From: Apus apus
Lineage: Eukaryota > Chordata > Aves > Apodiformes > Apodidae
Direction: 5' to 3'
Assembly (NCBI RefSeq): GCF_020740795.1
Contig: NC_067283.1
Span: forward strand, 111,959,706-112,023,705
Length of the DNA: 64,000 bases
Under the pieces are notes generated by a model. The model ran no database searches, was not told the DNA's origin, and worked only from the letters and a program-made list of their open reading frames with translations. Positions within the stretch are counted from its first letter, which is position 1, and each line of letters starts with the position of its first letter. This document shows positions 20,801 to 33,892 of the stretch, one piece after another. Position numbers and translations under genes: made by a program.

Positions 20801-22740
20801 GACTTCAACTTGCACATGCCTACCAACAATCATACACATCTGTGCAGTACTTGAACTTGATTTAGTCTTACTCGCAGCTAAAATATTTGAGGAACTAATT
20901 AAAAAGCATCCGGAGAAAGCTATTGATCTGTTGCTAAAAGTCAATACATTAAGAAAAAGAGTAGGATTATGAACTCTTGGGGTTTTTCTACTGGGATCTT
21001 TTTTGGCTCACTGCTTTCTTGTACCCACATCAATTGGGCTTTGCTCTCTGGTTGGGAACTGGTGGTTTGCATTATTGAAAGACAAATGATGCATCTTGCC
21101 TGATGATACATCATGGAGACATGACATGGAATTTGCCCAGGCAAAAGAAAACTCCATTTGCAAAAAATTATTTTAAATGAGTCAATATAGTTAAGAAAAC
21201 AGGCAAAATCAGCCTCCCAGTTTTGTTCTTGCTCTGTTTTTTCTCTTGATGTCCCCACTACCTTCCCCACAATGGAGAGAGAGATATTTTTTTGTACTTC
21301 AAAAAGGTAAGAAAGGCAGGTGATGGTGCTACCCTGGCCAGGGCTCTGGCTCAGCAGCAGGTGAAGGCAAAGCTGCTCCAGTATCCCTGGCTGACTACCT
21401 GAGGATGCTGGGCATGCATACTTGCTGGGGATGGACACCACAGACTGTTTCCTGAGGAATCTTCACAAATCCTTGTATTCAGTACAACACAGGCGGGGGA
21501 TCCTAGGGTTATTTAGACACATTTTAGAGAGCTCTGCCAGCTACAGGAAATCAGCAATAGATTGTAAAAAGTGAATCCTATTTCTAACCTTCTGAGCAGT
21601 TATATTTGAAAGGTCTCTGGGGGGCAGACTAATGCCCCTTTCCCATCACTGTGCTCCCTTTTGACTGCTACTTGTGTGACACCTATTGAGTTTCTGCAGC
21701 TGGGCGACTGAATTAGCACATCTTAGGATGCTACAGTCCCTCCCACTTTGACACCCACATCCTCCTAGCCTACTGCAAACCAGACAGGTGAACTTCAACA
21801 TCACAAGCATTTCTCAAGGCATGGCCCAAACCCTCACTTGGCCCCCTGCTCACCAGCGTGCCATGTGCTGTTTCTGTTCCCACCTCGCTAATGTTTTATT
21901 TCAAAGGCATCCTACAGGAGTACTATCAACTTCCCACACAGATCCGACTGCAGGAATAGGATTGCACATTGAGTGCATTTTCAGATGGTTGTACCAGCAG
22001 CAGAGGAAACACAAGGGGTTGCCTTTCACCAGAGCAAGGATACTGCAAGGGCTGTGCTAGCAGGCTACTGTGGCAGGCAGGGTCTGCCCAGAGAAAAGTC
22101 TGTGCACTAAACTGCCTTTCCCATGAGAAAGCTGCATGAGCAGCAATCATGCTACTTATTCCAGCCATCTGACTACAAAAGCAACTTTTGAAATCTACAG
22201 GTCATAAACTTTTAATTGGCCAGGGCAGAGTGGCTCAGTAGGAAAATCCCCTTTCTCCCTCCCCTCTGGGCGATGCGCTGAGCAAGACTCTATTTTAAAA
22301 CCATTTAACTCTTTTTGCTCAAAGTAACATAGAAAATGTATCCACATTACAGGTAGTAAGGAAGATACTGTTAATAAAAATATGCTGCAAGATTAGTGTA
22401 TTAGTGGCACTTCACAGCAATTCTTAACATTTTCAGATGTAGTGTCAAAACAATGTTTTTGTATATCTGAACATGCTTTTGGTTAACAGAAACGGAAGAA
22501 AGTCACAGCATGTTGCCAAATATTATTTGAACAGAAATAATCCCATAAGAAATACATATTTTTTTTTTTTCAGCTAACAGAAAAATGTAAACTGGATTGA
22601 TGTGTGTCTTTCAGCATCAAATTGTTCAGTAATAAATATGACTAAGTCTTAACAGACTACAAAGTTCCCTTAGTGTCCAGTTTTTAGCAGCTGTTGAATG
22701 TTCAGGGATGCACAAGGCACACCTCTGCAGGTTCTCTACC

Positions 22741-22746
22741 TTTATT
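22741..22746 (-). promoter_or_regulatory. Candidate proximal poly(A) signal of GAREM1
   Basis: AATAAA on the minus strand lies about 180 nt after the stop codon. It is followed within about 25 nt by the GT-rich stretch GAGGTGTGCCTTGTGC, the usual arrangement for a cleavage site near 22720. Use would give a short 3' UTR. Confidence 0.45.
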
Positions 22747-22923
22747 ATTGACATACAAAAAAAAAATAGTAATCCGTTCCCACTCAATAATGTTTATCTG
22801 CATAGTGAGAATTTTTCTACTACTATTTACAGGAAGGGCTTTTAGTGCAAAAAACAGGAAGTGATGTATTAGCTGAAGTGCACCGAGCACATCTAGTACA
22901 GTTTCACTAATAACTAGCTGGCA

Positions 22924-23916
<993 letters not shown>

Positions 23917-24366
23917 TCAGAGGGTGGCTGTCACAAGGAAAAGAATCTTCCTTCCTCAAGCCAAACTTTTCAGATTTGAATTAACACCATGCATTAACAG
24001 TTCTTCTGCTTCTACAAGCCTGACAAAATGCTGATAAATCAAAAGCCTTATGCCTTGGTTTTTCAAGCTTGTAAAAAAGTAGACATCTCAATTCAGTTCT
24101 GTGTCATCTCTCCAATACCCAGTTTTTTCACTGCTGAATTCCTGAGGGGGCCAACCATGGAAAAGCCTCACACATAATAGATGATGTTCTAATCCTGTAT
24201 TTTGTATTTATATACCACAGATGTGTCATAGTATGCAAAAGCTCATAACAGAGCCAAGTCACCACTGCAGTGGACTCAAGCTTGACTGACATTTAGAGAC
24301 GATCAAAAGCCCTTTTGGAGCCAACATTTTCATTTGTTATGGCATGGGAATCTCTTCCCCATTGGT

Positions 24367-24391
24367 CACTGGTGCAAAAACTGCACCAGTG
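24367..24391. repeat. Perfect 10-bp inverted repeat, 5-nt spacer
   Basis: The arms CACTGGTGCA (24367-24376) and TGCACCAGTG (24382-24391) are exact reverse complements around the loop AAAAC. In RNA this would form a compact hairpin in GAREM1 intron 5. No T-run or other functional signal adjoins it; chance is possible at this length. Confidence 0.75.
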
Positions 24392-26136
24392 CACATTCAA
24401 TAACATGGAAGATGTGAATGCTTACTGCCAAAGGAAGAGTTTTACCTGGAAGGGGAAGCAGATGTAGCTGTATGTGTATCTCAGGCTTCAAGCTTACCCC
24501 ACAGTAACTTGTGTGTCCACACCCTTAAAAAGCTATGATGGGAAACACTTGCTCTTCAAAGGCACCTAAAGTTACCCTGACCTACTTCCAGGTCATAAGC
24601 TAAGCTCAGCCTGTCCAAGGAAACTGATATCCAGGTGTTCCTGAGAGACAGAGGTGCCAACAAAAGCATGTAATCTGTTCTCAAAAGTACATGTTTGCTG
24701 CTTTTATGCCACATGCTTTCAGACAGTCTGAAGGACTGGGCTGATCGCTGGAATTCTGGCCAATTAAGCCAGAACACCAGAAAAACAATTAAAATTCCTT
24801 CAATTAATCACCTGTCTCTTCGGGAAACTAACTACTCAAGAAACAAACTGGGTAGTCTTTCTACGACAGCTCAGTCAAAATTCGTTGAGGAGGGCAGTGG
24901 CTTTCAAAAAACCAGCAGAGTTTTGAATGGATTGACATAAAAAATAGTTTCGTGTGCACTTACAGTGAGTCAGAGAAGAAGCCAACCTGGACTGGCCCAG
25001 CTCTAACACAAAGTGCAGATGTACAAAAGCAGCCCTAATCTATGTCCCTAGAAAACGAGTGATGAAACTCAGCCCCAAGAGATGCAGTTTCCCTCTCTGT
25101 GTAACCATCCCTTGCTCTTCACTCCATGCTCTCCAAACATTTCTTCCTTCCTGTTTATGCCACTAGTGCAAGTCTGCAAGTTAAAGCAGTTGGGTATTTA
25201 CAATAGCAGATTTTTTTTTTCTTTCTCCTCAAAAAGAATACGCTGCCAGCTGGTCATTTCTGGCTGTTTAAAGGCCAACTGCTGTGAAGCTCACAGCACA
25301 AAGCATTTTTCACAAATCTAGCCATTTGGGCTGTTTAATTCAGAGAAGACAGTCAGTGAGATGTCATTAACAACTATCCATACAGAGGAATTAAACTGAT
25401 TGTTCCTGTCTCAGTTCACAAATTCAATCTTAGAAATGGGAACATTTAATGATTTAAAAGATCAATGGAATTACTGAAAACTGATAAAGAAACATTCTCA
25501 AACTGCTCCCTTACTCGTCCTCCACCAAAACTAACTCACTGGGACTCAGTGCCAAAGGATGCAAGAGAATCCCCAAGCACAGGTGAAGTCAGGCATCAGC
25601 ATTCTTACAAGAAAATAAGGACAAATCATTTGGTTTTTACTTGTGATTAAAGTATTGGCTGCAACCCTGCACAATCCAGAAAATAAGACCACCAATAAAT
25701 GTCAAGATTTAAAAAGCAACTTTGCCAGCAATCTGGTTACGACTCCACACCTTGGCAATTTCCTAGCAGCTTTCTCTGCAGCACTAGGTCAGTTCTATCA
25801 AGATGGGAGATATCTAGTCTGGACCCAAGCTGGAGATGAATTTCATGCAAATATTGTGAAGTTCGAGGCAAATAATACCACCTGCCTTCCTGAGAAACTT
25901 CACTGCTCACTGTTTTCCTCATTTCTTGGGAGACAGATGTATTCTCAGCTACAAAGAGAGAAAGCAGCATTTGGTGGGCCTCAAATGCTGGGAGGTCTTG
26001 TGCCTCCTGTGGAGTAGATCTTGACAGAACTACCCAACAGGCTTTCATAAAAACAATCGAGCAGCCTTGATCTGGAGTGATCGTTGCCAGATACACAACA
26101 CTAAGCTGCAAATGTGCAATATGGCTTAGAAAGGCA

Positions 26137-26179
26137 ATTCCAGCCTAAGTTACCATACCAATTGCATCTAGGCTGGAAT
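26137..26179. repeat. Perfect 11-bp inverted repeat, 21-nt spacer
   Basis: ATTCCAGCCTA (26137-26147) and TAGGCTGGAAT (26169-26179) are exact reverse complements. They lie in GAREM1 intron 5. No transposon context is evident. Confidence 0.75.
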
Positions 26180-26980
26180 GATTTCCGTGGTGTTTCAGAT
26201 CAATTTGTAATATCCAGACAGATAGTATCTTGGCATTGAAGGGATACCAAAAGTAATGGCAACAAGATGCTCAAGTCAAAAAGCAGGTGAGACTTCAAAA
26301 GGTGTATATGCTTTCTAAAGCCAAAGAAAGAACACTGCATTGCTAGGAAAATGTATGCAGCCACATAATTCAAAAATCTACTGTCAACTTTAAACTAGCC
26401 TGAGAGGTATTTCCAGTTTGTGAGCCAGGTCTGTGCTGAAGTGGGTTTGATCTGGAAGCTGTCTGGCCCCCTTCTGCTACACCTCACTTTGCACTCACAG
26501 GTGTCTGCTGGCCTCTCTGTTCTCCATCACACCCACTCCGTAGGTCCCCATATAGTTGGCACAACACATTTCTGGATTAGCACACCCCTTTTGTGCCCCC
26601 ACTTATCAAAGCTGGCGGCACTGCATGGATGTAGCATGGAAATCCCATCCAAAAACTAGCCGTGAGATGTTCTGGTCTGAAGATTCAAGCTTTTCAAGAA
26701 TTCTACAGAGCTGTATGGGCTTTTCCATTCAGCCACCTTACAGTGAGATTACCTATGGCAATTTGTGCAAGTGTTTAACAGAAATTGCTATGTCAGGATC
26801 TATGCTAGTTTCCCCTGGAGCTTTGCTTCCTCTTGAATCTTAAAAAATAACTTATCAGGTTAGGCCATTTCACAAAAAGCCAGCAACTCTTACGTGGAAC
26901 CATGCCTTTATAAACAAGTGCCTTCAAAAAGAATACTACTAAATTGAACTTCCTCAAAAAGTGCTAGCATGGGGCTCTCA

Positions 26981-27295
<315 letters not shown>

Positions 27296-27713
27296 TTACG
27301 CTAAGTATATACATTTGCAAGGGTATGTGACTGTCATAATGAAGCCCAAAGGAACGCCTTGCTACCAACAGAGCTACTAGCAACCTTTTTTTGAGTGCTT
27401 TTCAGTGGTTTGATATCCACTAATTGAAAAAGTAGCAGCAATGGAACAATGTAAAAGAACATTACCGTAACACACACCACCACACAGACTGTTCCAGATA
27501 TTTTACATTTTGTAAGGAGCAATTAATTAGGCTTAAACTTAATTAGCGTTGCTTATTTAGATGCAATAAACCAAGCTTACGTAATGAAAAGATCTCAACA
27601 GACTTTGATATTTCCTGACTTATTTCACCAGTGATACTCAGCCATCCAGCTCGAGGATAATTCCCAGCCTTCCTCCCCCAGGAACAGTACACGTATCTCG
27701 TGTTTACCAGATG

Positions 27714-27730
27714 CTGGGATTCAAACCCAG
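27714..27730 (-). repeat. tRNA-like T-arm, possible ancient SINE fragment
   Basis: Read on the minus strand, CTGGG-TTTGAAT-CCCAG forms a 5-bp stem with a 7-nt loop. It contains GGTTTGAATCC, one mismatch from the Pol III B-box GGTTCGAATCC. I could not fold the flanks into a full cloverleaf or find a good A-box, so this is not called a tRNA. A relic of a tRNA-derived SINE (MIR-like) fits better. Confidence 0.3.
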
Positions 27731-30359
27731 AGCTTCAGTCCTTTCGTAGAGGCCAAAGCAGTCCAAGATAAAGTTAATTACAAAATGGATAAGTTGGAAG
27801 GTGTGGGCAGAAGAACCTGTTCAAACAGCACACCCAGCCAACAGGCCTTCCTTTTGCAGTCAGCCAACTTTGCAGCTTAAAACCCATGACTTTAGCACTG
27901 CTTATCTGAAACTTGGTCTGACCTACCTAGGTAGGAGCAAAATACTAGGATCCATCCCCACAGAAAGAAAAATGATGGAATCTAGACCTTGATCTCATCC
28001 ACACATATTTGGGAGAGCAACTTTATTTAGGAGGGCTAGAGATGAACAAAGCTACCAAGAATTAGGCTGCCAGGTAGGATTTCTAAGGACTCACCACCTT
28101 CCCCTGGGCAGGAGAAGACCTCTATGTTCTCGGTGTCTGAAGATTCACCAGAAAAGGGAAATTCTTCTTGTGTTTGAAAGTTATTGCTTATTTTTAAATT
28201 TAACAACACTGCTGAACTAAAAGTTATCTTAGCAGTTCTGCAACACATAATTAGCAATTAAAGTGATTTAATTTATTTAAAAACAAAATAAATGTGGAAC
28301 CTTTTGCAATCCACTTCAGTGCTTTCAAAAGGCAACAACCCATTTAGTACTTTTGTGAAATGGAAAATTGAAGACGAAGACATTGTAGCACATTTTTTCC
28401 CTAATTCAAAACAACTCAAAATTACAGGAAATGCCCGGCAGCATAAAACACTGAAATAAATCTTGCTCTGAGGGTTCTTATTTGCTCTTTCAAGAGAAAA
28501 AAAAAAAAAAAGAAAAAGAGAAAGAATCAATTTTATTCATGTTTGTTATTGAATTCAGGCATAAAACTCTTCAACCATTTTAGTGCTGTGCCCCAAGGAT
28601 GCCTAAGGACTTTATTTTTTTCCCCAAGTCAGACTAGACAAAGTTAATACTGCATGCTATTGAATATGTACCCATGGGGTTAGAGAGACCATTCAGGGGA
28701 GCTCTTAGAGCACGGCAGACAGACAAGGGGTTAAAGGGATTCTTTCCTGGGAAGTCTGCTGGCACTCAGAGGTTCTGGCAGAACTATGCCAAGCTCCCTT
28801 GCTGACCTAGATTGCAGCTCAGAACGAGGACATAAATAATACCAGTTTGCAGTCCCAGTTGATGCCTGTCACAAGACCGTGATTACAGCTGCCAGACATA
28901 GCCCTCAGGAAACCAAGCAGAGGAATAAAAGGGAGAGATTTTGCAGATCAAACTGACAAAGGGAAACTTCAGAAGAGAGCTACCCGCACTAGGTCCAAGT
29001 GGACAGCAATGAAATACCTGCTTGAGAGGAGGGGAACAGCTGTGGTGTGACACAAGGACTGCAAGGGCTGCTGCTGTTACAAAGAAATACTCTTTGGCCC
29101 AGAAGCACTCGATGCCATGTGGCTGGGAGATACAGATAAAGTACTGAATGCCTGAGCAATCCTATGCTCCAGCACTCCTTCCCATGACCCAGGGATGGTC
29201 ACCCTTTTCCAATGGCATGAGGTGCATTTTAAGACCTCAGCTCCTTTTCCTCAGTGCTGGCCCAAGCCCTGTCAGCAGCCTCTGGGCCCTGGGGTGTCAC
29301 TCCTGAATCCAGGCACTGCAGCTACCCATCACAGCGACCATCACAGCGACCACTTCTGAGGCCGTCTGGATAAAACCCACCCCGTCGCCTGCACAACCAC
29401 AAGCGTAACACAAAGCAGTTCAACACTCCTTGCTGACAGGAGCCTGAACTTCCGACACACTCCATCAGGGACGGGCTTTAAATCAATCAGGAAAAGAGAC
29501 TCTGATTTTATGCAAATGAGTGTTCAGGGACTGAAGCAATTTCTAATTTACAGGCCTTAATTCTGAGGTAATTTCTCCCCCTTTCCCTTCTGCCTTCATG
29601 CTACCTTGATTTTCTGAAAGGTATTTAGAAAATAAGCACTATGTATCAGAATGCTTCATCCTGCTGGTGAGAAGAAAATCAAAGCCACTTCTGAAACATC
29701 TGAATGTCCTTTTCTCTCTCTTACAAACAGCTCCTGTACACACATTTTAAATATAGTCCATGCAAAAAATACAATTGCCAGTCAACCTTTATACAGAAAC
29801 GTTATGGAGTATCATTCTAGAGGAAGTGATGACTAAACTGCATGTTCATCAGCAGCTCCTGAGATCTACTTATTCTATAAATATCCTACACGGAAACCAA
29901 GCAAATACCTCCTCAGCCCCAGCCCACTGATGAACTCGGTAAATCACTGATAGTCATTCCAAAGCTGTTCCAGGAAGCCACAAAAGCAAGCCTAAATTAT
30001 TGTCACCTATGCAGATGCAGCCTCTTTTAATTTGTTATACTTCTTACGGGGTTAGGACCCCTGTCCATCTCTAAATACAAATTAATAACTTTACCAGAAA
30101 TCACTTCTGCACAGCTAGAGAGCAATACCAAAACTGCTGACAGAACTCACACATTACCTCAGTAATGTAAGACACACATGACAAAACTCCACACTTTTCA
30201 AAATGTCCTTAAGAGGCAACATACATATCTACCCCAAAAGCCACCCTGCTGCCCCCATAAGGAAGCTGCTAAGCCAGGAGATTTCCCCAAGTGTGAAGGT
30301 GCACACCGATGCTGAGCAGGTGCTCCACAGCTTTCTCAGCATCTCATCACGGATGCCTC

Positions 30360-30490
30360 AGGCATGACCTGGGGGGAGGAGGGCCGCCCTCACCCCGCTG
30401 CTGGGGCAGCCTTCCTCCCCCACCGCCCCCTCACCCTCCTCCCGCTCCCTGGTGCTGGCTCCAGAGCTCCTTTGACCCCGCGCTGAAGCA
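30360..30490. other. GC-rich, C-run block in GAREM1 intron 4
   Basis: In an AT-rich surrounding this block is dominated by C-runs on the plus strand (CCTCCCCCACCGCCCCCTC and similar) with several CpG steps. It contains SP1-like CCGCCC and CCCGC boxes. It could be a small intronic CpG-rich regulatory site or merely a pyrimidine-rich simple sequence. Confidence 0.4.
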
Positions 30491-31067
30491 GTTCAGCTCA
30501 CAGAAATCAGCAGGAAGCTAATAATTTTCCAGATCCAGACCTGGCTGCCTGCCCAGGCGCAAGAGTGCCAGAGCCAGCACAAAAGAAGAGCCAGGACCAT
30601 GTGGCTGGGAAAAGAGAAGGAGGGAGGAGGGTGAGACTAGCCCCACGCTAGTTTACATCAGCGTAGGCTGCCAGGGAACCTCATCCTGGTATGTTGATGC
30701 TGGGCACTTGTCCAAAAGAGTCTGGACAAAGCGTCAGTGTGTACCTGACCTTGGAGGCAAGGAACTGCTCTTGGGTTCCTGCACTTAGACATTTCACTTA
30801 AACACTCTTTGCTAAGAAGACGTAATGTCTTAACTTTCCTGTCTTTGCTGAAGCTGCTGCAGCTGCTTTTTGGGGAAGTTCTGGCGGCACAGTCGAAAGG
30901 TTGGAGCTGTGCATTTCATGCCTGCACTGGTGTTCTCCTCCCCTCCTCTCCTTGCCCAGCTGCCCCAGAAGCTGCACAGCCTGGCCAGGGGGATCCCCAC
31001 AGCAACCCACTGCAGGCTAACCTAGCACAAATAACCACAACTTATGTTTCAATCCAACTGCGACCTG

Positions 31068-31441
31068 GCTCAGCCTGGAGAAGAGAAGGCTCTGGGGAGA
31101 CCTTATAGCTGCCTTCCAGTACCTGAAGGGGCCTACAGGAAAGCTGGGGAGGGACTTTTTACAAGGGTGTCTAGCCAAGAGGACAAGGGGCAATGGCTTT
31201 GAACTGGAAGAGGGCAGATTTAGGTTAGACATTAGGAAGAAATTTTCCACTATGAGGGTGGTGAGACACTGAAGAGGTTGCCCAGAGGAGCTGTGGATGC
31301 CTCGGGCCTGAAAGTGTTTAAGGACAGGCTGGATGAGACATTGAGCAACCTGGTCTAGTGGGAGGTGTCTCTGCCCATGGTAGGGGGGTTGGAACTAGAT
31401 GAGGTCCCTTCCAACCCAAACCATTCTATTATTCTATGATT
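31068..31441 (+). mobile_element. CR1 LINE, 5'-truncated 3' end
   Basis: This is a typical CR1 3' terminal segment in plus orientation. It runs from CTCAGCCTGGAGAAGAGAAG, through GAGCAACCTGGTCTAGTGGG and CCCTTCCAACCCAAACC, to the tail ATTCTATTATTCTATGATT. It covers only the end of the reverse-transcriptase ORF and the 3' UTR, so it cannot move by itself. It is antisense to GAREM1, in intron 4, and belongs to the same type as the copy at 14.3-14.7 kb. Confidence 0.93.
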
Positions 31442-32584
31442 CATGATGGAAAGGCTATGGATGGACTGTAAGATGGGAACAGGAAAGGGATGGGATTGCC
31501 ACAGTTTGCTGCAGTTCGGTCTTCCTCTTAGTCTCTTACTGTGCAGCCATCCTCTTGGAACTATCATTGGACTTGCAAATAGAATGTTCTTTATGTAAAT
31601 TTCAGCAAAACCTCCCCAAAATAAATTTGTTAAATTATGTGACATAAAAATGTATCACTTAAATTCTGCTAAAGATTCCTAAATACACTTTCCTGGGTGA
31701 AGTTTTCTTTTTTCCTTCACGATTTTTAAAAAGTAATGTTTAGGACTGTGTCAAGAGACCTTGTATTTCTTGGATTTTCCACCCAGTCCACATAAGCTCC
31801 TATTGATAATTTGTATTTTCGCCTCTGAAGGCTCCATGCCATTTCAGGTTTGGAGAAGTGATTCCTCCCATGAGTTTTCATTAGAAACTTTAGGACATGA
31901 AACATGGTGTGCTTAAAGTTGAGACCTCTAGAAGGATCATTTATCAACTCTTCAGAGCTCCTATTTAAATGTGTTTTCTTTCAATAAGCAGTAGAGAGTG
32001 ATTAGTTCAAGTCTTGCTTGATAGTTTCCTTGAGGTCAATGACACTTAATGTTCTTCAAAATTTGCCATAGACTCTTAACAGAGAAAACAATCTCTTGTT
32101 AACAAGCACTTCAAATCTATAAAAATTCTAGCTGTCCTCATTATCAGGGCCTGTTAATTGAAAACACACACAGTAAGAGTTTCCAAGGCAGCTCCAAGTG
32201 GGGTCATACCCCACACACTTCCACCACAGAAAATAAGAAAAAACATAGAGACTACGTGAGAGATGAAGTGGAAAGGAAGAGAAGGAAGTGAGCTAGCAAT
32301 TCTTAGACCTTGTTTGTGTGAGCAAAAAACCCCCAATAAGTATCACCTGAAAGTATCAGGATTAAGCTACTAGACCAGTTATATTAACTGTACTTTGGTG
32401 ATTTTTAGAACGTGACTTACACTTGGTAGGAAACTAGTTGAAGTTGTACATCCCAAAGTTTCATTGTTTCCTTGCCCTCCATATGCACCCCACCCCTGCC
32501 CCAAAGTCTTCCCTAGGAAAACCTCCAAGCAAACTCTCCGTCACCTGAAAAAGAAACAAAACAACATCAGTAACTCTGACTTAC

Positions 32585-33763
32585 TGCTTCTGATTTGGGA
32601 GGCACTGGAGGTGGAGGTAGGGAAACATCTGAAGACTTTGTGGTTGCTCCGATAGTCGCAGGCACAGGAAGAGATGCGTTACCACACTTTGATCGGAAAG
32701 AATCTCTGTAGTTGCCACATTTGTTCTTCTCGCTTAGCGAGCGAGTGAGAGGCTGGTCACAAGCCTTTCCAGACCCTTGGTCCAACCACAACTCTTCATA
32801 AGGAAGTTCTGGTTTTGTTGGCAGAAACATCGATTCTTCAGTAACTTCAGGAAAAAGGTAATCGCTGCTACTGTCACCAGACTCCTGGTACTGAAGAGCA
32901 TCGTGAGAAAACAGGGCCCACTCGTTACACAAGTCCCTGCAGCCGTGGAGGTTCACCTCACTGTTCCCATGCAAGTTGTTTCCATAGACACAGACCGAGA
33001 GCCGGTGGAAGGACTGTGTGAGCTCGTCCCGCGCGTAGCTGAGCGAGTTGGGCACGTGGCTGTGCCCCGTGCATCGGCTCTTCTTTGGGCTCTTGCAGTC
33101 TTCATTCCAGTCAGTTTTCACATCTCGCACGGCACGGGAATACTCATCTATATCAAACTGTTCTTGGCAAATATTGAACCAGTGCTGGATGAGGGATTCA
33201 TGCCACAGCTCCCCCTTCACCAGGCTGTCAGGTAGAGTAAATTTTGGAAGTGTCAAGTGCAAGGGAAAATGCATGGGAATGATTTTGTTGCCACGAAGCA
33301 CGCAACAAACCACCACAGTCTTGGTTTGAATGTTGACAAACTTGTACCTATGCCCTTCACGGATAAAATGCAGGTCATAAGGGTTTCTCGGCGTAGGACT
33401 CGGCACAGTCACGTTAACAGGCAGCCTGGTTTTTTCTACTATATTGCGAATTGTGTGCTCACCTTCTTGCATCTGCACCTCCAGTGGGCTGCGGGTGCTA
33501 AACTTGCCCTTACACTGGAAGGGGAGACTGATGCTTTCATTGGTCCTGTGGTTCATGCAGATGAGGCAGGGCATTTTGCCTCTGCCTAGCTTACTGATTG
33601 AATTAAGTTTCCCGATTTTTTTGAAGATGGTGTTGAGTCGTGACTTCTCCTTAGAAGATTTTGCATAAAGGATTTCTGCTTGCCCCATTAAAGTGAGCTC
33701 ATCCCCAGTGCTAAGGGTAATGTTGTAAACCTCAGTATCTTCATTGCATTCACCTGAAGCCAC
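32585..33763 (-). CDS. GAREM1: GAREM1 coding exon 4, main CABIT domain and Tyr453 region
   Basis: This large exon is 1179 nt (393 codons, phase 0 at both ends), with acceptor TTATTTTGCAG and donor GCA|GTAAGT. It carries most of the CABIT domain (VASGECNEDTEVYNITLSTG through about SLIQHWFNICQEQFDIDEYS), then a Ser-rich linker and the first polyproline motif LPPPPVPPK just before the donor. Counting from human-style numbering (exon start = residue 132), the tyrosine in ELPYEELW falls exactly at 453, the reported SHP2-related phosphosite. This supports both the identity and an 88-residue upstream segment. The longer open frame starting at an ATG at 33817 includes intron and is not a real start. 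Because both ends are in phase 0, skipping this exon would keep the frame while removing most of the CABIT domain. A solo LTR lies 129 bp upstream of the acceptor. Confidence 0.97.
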
Positions 33764-33892
33764 CTGCAAAATAATTAAAAAATAAGCATTTTTCCCCCAC
33801 TGAAGACAATACTTCAAATCATATCAAATCTGTTAAGACTGGACTTAGAAGATAATATGTTGGGAAACAAATAATGTAACTTTACTCAAACA

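Larger units (their letters stand above)
17710..22923 (-). other. GAREM1: Probable GAREM1 3' UTR (distal end uncertain)
   Basis: No coding exon is visible between the GAREM1 stop codon and about 17.7 kb. I infer a long 3' UTR for three reasons. The stop-proximal part holds an AATAAA with a GT-rich follow-on. The far end (17.64-17.94 kb) holds a cluster of minus-strand AATAAA/ATTAAA signals in very AT-rich sequence typical of vertebrate 3' ends. No recognisable transposon interrupts the 5.2 kb, although CR1 ends occur elsewhere. A 166-codon open frame at 21441-20941 on this strand lacks family similarity and is probably chance. Transcript data are absent, so the distal boundary is a guess; the UTR could end near 22.72 kb. 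Confidence 0.45.

Noticed and set aside
20941..21441. 166-codon open frame on the minus strand downstream of GAREM1
   Set aside because: No domain, signal or family resemblance; it lies in the probable GAREM1 3' UTR and its composition matches non-coding sequence. Chance is likely in 64 kb of six-frame translation.
27680..27770. A functional tRNA gene
   Set aside because: Only the T-arm is convincing; no acceptor stem, anticodon arm or A-box could be paired.
33764..33817. ATG at 33817 as a start for the exon 4 open frame
   Set aside because: The bases before 33763 are intron: the acceptor TTTTGCAG and the join to exon 3 explain the protein better.
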